From the NCBI GenBank assembly GCA_017560175.1, contig JAFYOK010000028.1, positions 1 to 9,765 on the forward strand: a DNA stretch of 9,765 nt, in the 5' to 3' direction. The notes under the pieces are model-generated. The model made no database searches. It saw only the letters and a program-made list of their open reading frames with translations, and was not told the origin of the DNA. The first letter of the stretch is position 1, and the number at the start of each line of letters is the position of its first letter. Below are positions 5,570 to 9,765 of the stretch, in pieces. Position numbers and translations under genes: made by a program. The DNA comes from Clostridia bacterium. Lineage in GTDB: Bacteria; Bacillota; Clostridia; Oscillospirales; Butyricicoccaceae.

Positions 5570-6946
5570 ATGAACAACAAACTCGAACGCAAGTATGGCT
5601 TATTTACAGCCATCTGCATGGTCGTGGGTATCGTCATCGGTTCGGGCGTCTTTTTCAAGGCCCAGACCATTCTGACCAAGACCGGCGGCAACATGCCTCT
5701 GGGCATCCTTGCATGGCTCATTGGCGGCATCATCATGCTGGCCTGCCTGATGACCTTCTCTTACATGAGCCAGAAGTACGAGCGTGTCAACGGTCTCGTT
5801 GACTATGCCGAAGCTCTGGTCGGCCCCAAGTATGGCTACCTGATGGGCTGGTTCGTCGCCACCCTCTACTTCCCCGCCATGGCAGCCGTCCTGTCGTGGG
5901 TATCGGCACGCTACACCCTGGTCTTCATCACCTCGGCCTTCCCCGGCTTCCCCATGATCATCCCTGCCGAAGCAGGCGGATGCATCATCGGTCCCGAATG
6001 CATGGTACTGACCCTCTTCTATGTCTGCATGACCTACGGCATCAACGCCCTGGCACCCCGCATGGCAGGTAAGATCCAGTCCAGCACCACCGTTATCAAG
6101 ATGATCCCTCTGGCACTGATGGCTGTTGTCGGCCTGATCGTCGGTCTGACCAGCGGCACGCTGCAGCAGAACTTCGCCGTTCCTGCGCCCAACACCGATC
6201 CTGTCAGCAATCCCCTGTTTGCCGCTGTCTGCGCAACTGCCTTTGCGTATGAAGGCTGGATCATTGCCACTTCTCTCAATGCCGAGATCAAGGATTCCAA
6301 GAAGAACCTGCCCCGCGCACTGGTCATCGGCGGCGCTGTCATCATTGCCACCTACCTGTTCTACTACATCGGTGTTGCCGGCGGTGCTTCCAACCAGGAA
6401 CTGATCGACCTGGGCGCTACCGTTGCCTTCACCAATATCTTCGGCGGTTTCCTGGGCAATGTCCTCAACCTCTTTATCGCCATCTCCTGCCTGGGTACCA
6501 CCAATGGCCTGATGATGGCCTGCAGCCGTTCCATCTATGCGCTGGCGGCACGCGGCCGCGGCCCCAAGGCTGATGCCTTTGCGCAGCTGGATCCCTACAC
6601 CAATATGCCTTCCAATGCATCGATCTTCGCTCTGATGATTACCGGTGCATGGGCGCTGTACTTCTATGTCACCAACCTGGCCGGCATCTGGACAGGCCCC
6701 TTCGCCTTTGACCCCACCGAGCTGTGCATCATCACCGCTTATATGATGTACATTCCCATCTTTGTTCAGTGGATGCGTAAGGAAAAGAGTGAGACCGCCC
6801 TGCGCCGCATCATTATGCCCGTTCTGGCCATCCTCGGCTCTCTGTTCATGGTCATCGCCTGCATCTTCGGCCACGGCATGGCCTGCGTATGGTATATGAT
6901 CTTCTTCCTGGCTGTCATGGCTCTGGGTATGCGCTGGTATAAATAA
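5570..6946 (+). CDS. APC-family amino-acid permease
   Basis: Inner-membrane amino-acid transporter of the APC superfamily (amino acid/polyamine/organocation type, LAT/SteT-like). The 458-residue protein is hydrophobic almost throughout, with about 12 membrane segments. TM1 (about 12-30) contains the broken-helix motif GIVIGSGVFF (20-29). TM6 has AFAYEGW (224-230), followed by the cytoplasmic NAEIKDSKKNLPRAL loop typical of the family. The start at 5570 is chosen because the frame is open upstream only through the tRNA and terminator. Translation of the tRNA produces the well-known false MAQLVARVLWEHQAAGSNPV peptide. The RBS is a modest AAAGGA (5557-5562). No promoter fits between the tRNA terminator and the start. 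The substrate is unknown; the nearby cysteine desulfidase family gene suggests cysteine, serine or a similar amino acid, as inference only. Confidence 0.92.
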   Translation: MNNKLERKYGLFTAICMVVGIVIGSGVFFKAQTILTKTGGNMPLGILAWLIGGIIMLACLMTFSYMSQKYERVNGLVDYAEALVGPKYGYLMGWFVATLYFPAMAAVLSWVSARYTLVFITSAFPGFPMIIPAEAGGCIIGPECMVLTLFYVCMTYGINALAPRMAGKIQSSTTVIKMIPLALMAVVGLIVGLTSGTLQQNFAVPAPNTDPVSNPLFAAVCATAFAYEGWIIATSLNAEIKDSKKNLPRALVIGGAVIIATYLFYYIGVAGGASNQELIDLGATVAFTNIFGGFLGNVLNLFIAISCLGTTNGLMMACSRSIYALAARGRGPKADAFAQLDPYTNMPSNASIFALMITGAWALYFYVTNLAGIWTGPFAFDPTELCIITAYMMYIPIFVQWMRKEKSETALRRIIMPVLAILGSLFMVIACIFGHGMACVWYMIFFLAVMALGMRWYK

Positions 6947-6960
6947 GGCACTCTCCATAC

Positions 6961-6989
6961 TTGTAATTTTCCCCGTGTTGGGGTATAAT
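6961..6989 (+). promoter_or_regulatory. Promoter of Lar-like zinc-ribbon gene
   Basis: TTGTAA (6961-6966), a 17 nt spacer and TATAAT (6984-6989). The spacer contains CCCC (6971-6974) and GGGG (6980-6983) five bases apart, a small inverted repeat that could be an operator or a chance match. AAAGGAG (7019-7025) is the RBS, 9 nt before the ATG. Confidence 0.68.
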
Positions 6990-7034
6990 CGATAATGCTT
7001 ATGTAAATCATCCCCGACAAAGGAGTTATAGATC

Positions 7035-7274
7035 ATGGAAAACACCGAAAAGAAGGATATCTTCGAAGAACTGGAGCTCTACGATTGCCCCATCTGCCAG
7101 GGTACAGGCCTGCTGGACGAGTCCAACGGCTGGATCTATGTCATGTGCAATGACTGCGGCAGCCAGACCGGCGAGGTCCCCTATAAGACACCTGAAGAGC
7201 GCGAAGCTGTTGCAAGAAAGGTCGTCGAGCTCTGGAACATGGGCAAGGTCATCGTCTGCGGCAGAATGGAATAA
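7035..7274 (+). CDS. Small zinc-ribbon protein, Lar restriction-alleviation family-like
   Basis: A 79-residue protein with two cysteine pairs, CPIC (C18, C21) and CNDC (C38, C41), forming a probable zinc ribbon. After these comes a helical stretch EEREAVARKVVELWNMGK with a conserved-looking WN (67-68). The pattern CPxC...GWxYVxCNxCGxxG...EEA...WN closely resembles Lar-type proteins, which in the E. coli Rac prophage lessen type I restriction. Similar small proteins also occur in phages and in Firmicutes chromosomes with no tested role. Here it is a single-gene unit with its own promoter and a strong terminator, and no phage genes are near. The acidic N-terminus (MENTEKKDIFEELELYD) is unusual for a plain DNA-binding ribbon. 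That the gene is real is nearly certain; the Lar relationship is likely, and the restriction function is not shown. Confidence 0.85.
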   Translation: MENTEKKDIFEELELYDCPICQGTGLLDESNGWIYVMCNDCGSQTGEVPYKTPEEREAVARKVVELWNMGKVIVCGRME

Positions 7275-7285
7275 GATTTCTTTCC

Positions 7286-7320
7286 CCCCTCTCCATCTAT
7301 TGGAGAGGGGATTTTTTATT
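7286..7320 (+). terminator. Intrinsic terminator after Lar-like gene
   Basis: A perfect 10 bp stem, CCCCTCTCCA (7286-7295) with TGGAGAGGGG (7301-7310), loop TCTAT, then ATTTTTTATT. It begins 11 nt after the stop codon. Confidence 0.95.
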
Positions 7321-7349
7321 GCCCTCTTTCTCTTCTCCGCCCGCTGTGC

Positions 7350-7380
7350 TACAATGTTGCTATACCAATCCAACAGGAGG
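7350..7380 (+). promoter_or_regulatory. Putative -10 and RBS for ribokinase gene
   Basis: TACAAT (7350-7355) is a good -10, but no convincing -35 lies 16-18 nt before it (T/C-rich sequence). AGGAGG (7375-7380) is 8 nt before the ATG at 7389 and fixes the start. An independent promoter is expected because a strong terminator ends just upstream. Confidence 0.5.
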
Positions 7381-7388
7381 ATCCCTCT

Positions 7389-8363
7389 ATGTTTCACAAT
7401 ACCGTTCACCGCCCCCGCATCCTTGTGGTGGGCAGTCTGAATATGGATCTGATCGCCGAAACCGACCGTTTCCCCGTCCCCGGACAGACGCTCATGGGCC
7501 GCAGTTTCTCCATGGCCCCCGGCGGCAAAGGTGCCAACCAGGCCGTACAGACAGCTCGCCTGGGATGTGACGTCACCATGCTGGGAAAACTGGGCTTTGA
7601 CAACAACGGACAGGCTCTGCTGCAGACCTGTAAAGATGCAAACCTTAACACCGATTCCATGCTTTTCGACCACGATTCTGCCACCGGCTGTGCCATGATC
7701 GTCATCGAAAAGGAAGAAAACGGCAGCAGCCAGAACCGTATTCTGGTCATCCCCGGCGCCAACATGACCATTACTCCCGAGGAGGTTGCTTTCCTTGAGG
7801 AAGAGATCAGCCACTATGATATGGTCATCCTGCAGAATGAGATCCCCATGGCTATCAACACCATCGTTGCCCGTTATGCCCATGCCAAAGGTGTCCCCGT
7901 CATGCTCAATCCTGCACCTGCAGCCGAACTGCCTGCCGAGCTGCTGGGCTATATCACCTACCTCTCTCCCAACGAGACCGAGGCCGAAGCACTGACCGGT
8001 GTACACATTGACCGCCACGAAGATACTGCCGATCTTATCGCTGCACAGCAGGCTGCCGAAATGCTTCACCAGCAAGGTGCTGCCAATGTTCTCATCACCC
8101 TCGGCCAGGCCGGTGCCGCCCTTTTCACATGGAAGAACAGCATCTGTTTCTGCAGCCATGCCCCCTGTTTCAAGGTCGACGCTGTTGATCCTACAGCCGC
8201 CGGCGACTCCTTTATCGGCGCTTTCTGCACGGCTGTCTGCCACGGTGAAGATGCCCTGTCGGCGCTGACCTTTGCCAACCGCACCGCATCGCTGACCGTC
8301 ACCCGTATGGGTGCAATTCCTTCGCTTCCCACGCTGGATGAAGTCCTGGATGCTATGAAATAA
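7389..8363 (+). CDS. rbsK: Ribokinase (PfkB family sugar kinase)
   Basis: Cytoplasmic kinase that phosphorylates D-ribose at O5 with ATP, feeding the pentose phosphate pathway. Its 324 residues make it slightly longer than the usual 300-310. Motifs seen: GSLNMDL (15-21, sugar site), the first PfkB signature APGGKGANQAV (43-53), NPAPA (174-178), SPNETEAE (193-200), LITLGQAGA (235-243), and the second signature VDPTAAGDSFIGAF (266-279) with the catalytic base D273 in the AAGD anion hole, a variant common in true ribokinases. It stands alone: no ribose transporter, RbsD or LacI-type regulator is adjacent. It may therefore act on ribose from nucleoside breakdown. Other PfkB sugars cannot be excluded, but the NMD and GGKGANQ motifs favour ribose. 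Confidence 0.92.
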   Translation: MFHNTVHRPRILVVGSLNMDLIAETDRFPVPGQTLMGRSFSMAPGGKGANQAVQTARLGCDVTMLGKLGFDNNGQALLQTCKDANLNTDSMLFDHDSATGCAMIVIEKEENGSSQNRILVIPGANMTITPEEVAFLEEEISHYDMVILQNEIPMAINTIVARYAHAKGVPVMLNPAPAAELPAELLGYITYLSPNETEAEALTGVHIDRHEDTADLIAAQQAAEMLHQQGAANVLITLGQAGAALFTWKNSICFCSHAPCFKVDAVDPTAAGDSFIGAFCTAVCHGEDALSALTFANRTASLTVTRMGAIPSLPTLDEVLDAMK

Positions 8364-8369
8364 ATCCCC

Positions 8370-8397
8370 ATCGCCCTCGGAAACGGGGGCGATTTTT
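8370..8397 (+). terminator. Intrinsic terminator after ribokinase
   Basis: A 10 bp stem with one T-G pair, ATCGCCCTCG (8370-8379) with CGGGGGCGAT (8384-8393), closed by a GAAA tetraloop. The T-run (8394-8397) is short. It starts 6 nt after the stop codon. Confidence 0.88.
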
Positions 8398-8447
8398 GCA
8401 TATCCCTTCTGTTTTCGGGCATACTGAGGGCAAACCATTCAAAGGAG
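8396..8447 (+). promoter_or_regulatory. Weak putative promoter and RBS of the helical protein gene
   Basis: The best pair found is TTGCAT (8396-8401) and CATACT (8420-8425) with an 18 nt spacer; both are poor matches and overlap the ribokinase terminator. AAAGGAG (8441-8447) is a clear RBS 10 nt before the ATG. Read-through from the ribokinase is an alternative. Confidence 0.35.
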
Positions 8448-8457
8448 ATCTGCCCTT

Positions 8458-8892
8458 ATGATCGAACAGGATACCATCCGCCTGCTGCGTGAGTGCGATG
8501 CCGGCATCCGTATGGGCGTCGCTTCCATCGATGATATCATCAAAGATGCCGACCAACCCGGCCTGCGCCGTGCGCTTGAGGACTGCCGTACCGGCCATAC
8601 TGCGCTGGCCAAAGAGGTTGAAATGCAGCTCAACCGCTTCCACGATCGCGGAAAAGCTCCCAACCCCATGGCAAAAACCATGTCTCATCTCAAAACCATG
8701 GTCAAAATGGCCATTGATCCCTCCGACCGCACCATCGCTGATCTGATGACAGACGGATGCGGCATGGGTGCCAAATCTCTCAGCAAATTCCTCAACGAAT
8801 ACAAAGCTGCCGATGAAGCCTCCAAAGATGTGGCCAAACGACTGATCGCCCAGGAAGAACAGCTTTCGGCTCGCCTGCGGCAGTATCTGTAA
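8458..8892 (+). CDS. Hypothetical all-helical protein (ferritin-like/DUF2383-like bundle?)
   Basis: A 144-residue soluble protein that I cannot assign firmly. There is no signal peptide or membrane segment. The sequence is almost wholly amphipathic helix, consistent with a four-helix bundle: helix 1 (about 4-30), helix 2 (33-62), a break at PNPM (68-71), helix 3 (71-86), a break at DPSD (87-90) followed by a helix through a glycine-containing TDGCGMG segment (98-104), and a last helix (about 115-143). The layout, with an N-terminal MIEQDTIRLLRECDAGIRMG followed by EDCRTGHTALAKEVE, resembles DUF2383/PA2169-type ferritin-like proteins. Glu and His spaced along the helices (E41, H47, E53, E133, E134) could bind metal, but no clean ExxH pair is seen. 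A clear RBS and coding-like codon use support a real gene. It is a single gene between the ribokinase and the reductase, with no visible terminator of its own. Confidence 0.78.
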   Translation: MIEQDTIRLLRECDAGIRMGVASIDDIIKDADQPGLRRALEDCRTGHTALAKEVEMQLNRFHDRGKAPNPMAKTMSHLKTMVKMAIDPSDRTIADLMTDGCGMGAKSLSKFLNEYKAADEASKDVAKRLIAQEEQLSARLRQYL

Positions 8893-8910
8893 CGTTGCTT
8901 TTGGCGATCA

Positions 8911-8940
8911 TTGACATTCCCCCTGCCCAAGCTGTATAAT
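8911..8940 (+). promoter_or_regulatory. Strong promoter of aldo/keto reductase gene
   Basis: A perfect TTGACA (8911-8916) and a perfect TATAAT (8935-8940) with an 18 nt spacer, the closest match to sigma-A consensus in the window. The leader (about 8946-8977) is AT-rich. GGAGG (8966-8970) is 7 nt before the ATG at 8978. Confidence 0.85.
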
Positions 8941-8977
8941 AGGCCTGCATATATTATTATATTATGGAGGCACTTTT

Positions 8978-9765
8978 ATGGAATATCGTATCCTGGGTAA
9001 GACCGGTCTGAAGATCTCCCGTCTGGGCTTCGGCGGCATTCCCATTCAGCGCATCGATGCCGAGGCTGCAAAGCCCATCATCCGTCAGCTGAAGGATTCC
9101 GGCATCAACTTCATCGACACAGCCCGCGGCTACACCGTCAGCGAAGAGTACATCGGCGGCGGTCTGGAAGGCATCCGCGAGCACTTTGTTCTGGCCACCA
9201 AGAGTATGGCCCGCACCAAGGATGCTATGGCTGCCGATATCGACATCTCTCTGGGCAACCTGAAGACCGATTACATCGATCTGTATCAGATCCATAACGC
9301 AGGTCTGGCCGATCTGGACACCATCATGGGTGAAGGCGGCGCACTGGAAGCTCTGCAGGAAGCCAAGGCTGCCGGCAAGATCCGTCATATCGGTCTGACC
9401 TCTCACTCCATCGAAGTCTTTGAAAAGGCTGTCGAAATGGATTGGGTCGAGACCTTCATGTTCCCTACAACATCGTTGAAACACATGGTGCCGAGCTCAT
9501 CAAGAAGTGCGCCGAGAAGAACATCGGCTTTATCTGCATGAAGCCTCTGGCCGGTGGTGCGCTGGAAAATGCACCTCTGGCAATGCGTTTCCTGGCTGCC
9601 AACGAGGATGTCACAGTCATCATCCCCGGTATGGCCGATGCCAAGGAGATCGAGCAGAACCTGGCTGCTGTCGAAGATACCTCTCCCCTCACCGAAGCTG
9701 AGCTGGCCGAGATGGACAAGATCCGCAACGAACTGGGCACACAGTTCTGCCGCCGCTGCAACTAC
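8978..9765 (+). pseudogene. Aldo/keto reductase with C-terminal Fe-S motif, frameshifted and cut by window end
   Basis: NAD(P)H-dependent aldo/keto reductase fold (TIM barrel). The catalytic tetrad is visible: D47 (FIDTA), Y52 (GYTVSE), K75 (ATKS) and H106 (QIHN). The N-terminus MEYRILGKTGLKISRLGFGG is typical of the family. The first frame is intact for 163 residues to FMFP, then reads TTSLKHM... and stops at 9541. The normal sequence (YNIVETHGAELIKKCAEKN..., ICMKPLAGGALENAP, VIIPGM, LTEAELAEMDKI) continues without a break in another frame from 9466 to the window end. One base is therefore missing within TTCCCTAC (9461-9468), where a CCC or similar codon is expected before TAC. The end, FCRRCNY, is the start of the CxxCxYCxPC iron-sulfur motif of AKR-ferredoxin fusion proteins. 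The gene has an excellent promoter and RBS and no other damage, so a sequencing or assembly error is as likely as a true mutation. The substrate is unknown. Confidence 0.85.

Noticed and set aside
5600..7045. 481-codon minus-strand open frame opposite the permease
   Set aside because: Same register effect; His/Gly/Asp/Gln-rich translation unlike any protein family, no RBS.
7026..8438. 470-codon minus-strand open frame opposite the ribokinase and Lar-like genes
   Set aside because: Same register effect; it spans two terminators and has no recognisable motif.
9461..9468. Programmed ribosomal frameshift in the reductase
   Set aside because: No slippery heptamer, no downstream structure evident, and the family is not known for recoding.

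Overview
The window looks like chromosomal DNA from a Gram-positive anaerobe of the Clostridia. The evidence is strong AGGAGG-type ribosome binding sites, consensus sigma-A promoters, short intrinsic terminators, and an HydABC-type [FeFe] hydrogenase next to an oxygen-sensitive [4Fe-4S] cysteine desulfidase family enzyme. The moderately high GC content and codon use, with strong avoidance of TTA, CTA and TCA, fit the Oscillospiraceae/Ruminococcaceae (Faecalibacterium, Gemmiger or Subdoligranulum type). The genus is an inference and cannot be proved here. No phage genes, insertion sequences, CRISPR arrays or rRNA were seen.

Left third, minus strand (1-3830): a three-gene operon in the order nuoE-like (hydC/hndA), nuoF-like (hydB/hndC), hydA/hndD. 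The genes are tightly packed (4 nt and 15 nt gaps) and each has a strong RBS. Together they encode a soluble NAD(P)-linked [FeFe] hydrogenase, probably an electron-bifurcating or confurcating one. HydA runs off the left edge before its last H-cluster motif. The operon is read from a near-consensus promoter in an AT-rich, roughly 350 bp divergent intergenic region. That region also holds two sequences resembling operators of the NADH-sensing repressor Rex, one lying across the -35 element and spacer. This is the most interesting regulatory signal in the window.

Middle, plus strand (4000-6946): a UPF0597/L-cysteine desulfidase family gene (cyuA/cdsB-like), a tRNA-Pro(UGG) with its own promoter and a strong terminator, then an APC-family amino-acid permease. 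The permease begins only about 36 bp after the tRNA terminator, with no visible promoter of its own. The desulfidase and permease may form an amino-acid uptake and breakdown pair interrupted by the tRNA.

Right third, plus strand (6961-9765): four separate transcription units. They are a 79-residue zinc-ribbon protein resembling the Lar restriction-alleviation family, a ribokinase-type PfkB sugar kinase, a 144-residue helical protein of unknown function, and an aldo/keto reductase with a C-terminal Fe-S motif. The reductase carries an apparent one-base deletion near 9464 and is cut by the right edge.

Most of what is here is ordinary housekeeping and fermentative metabolism. No wholly new system is evident. 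The points worth following are the Rex-like sites, an unusual NAD(P)-binding motif in the NuoF-like subunit, the tRNA/permease arrangement, the Lar-like protein, the unknown helical protein and the frameshift.
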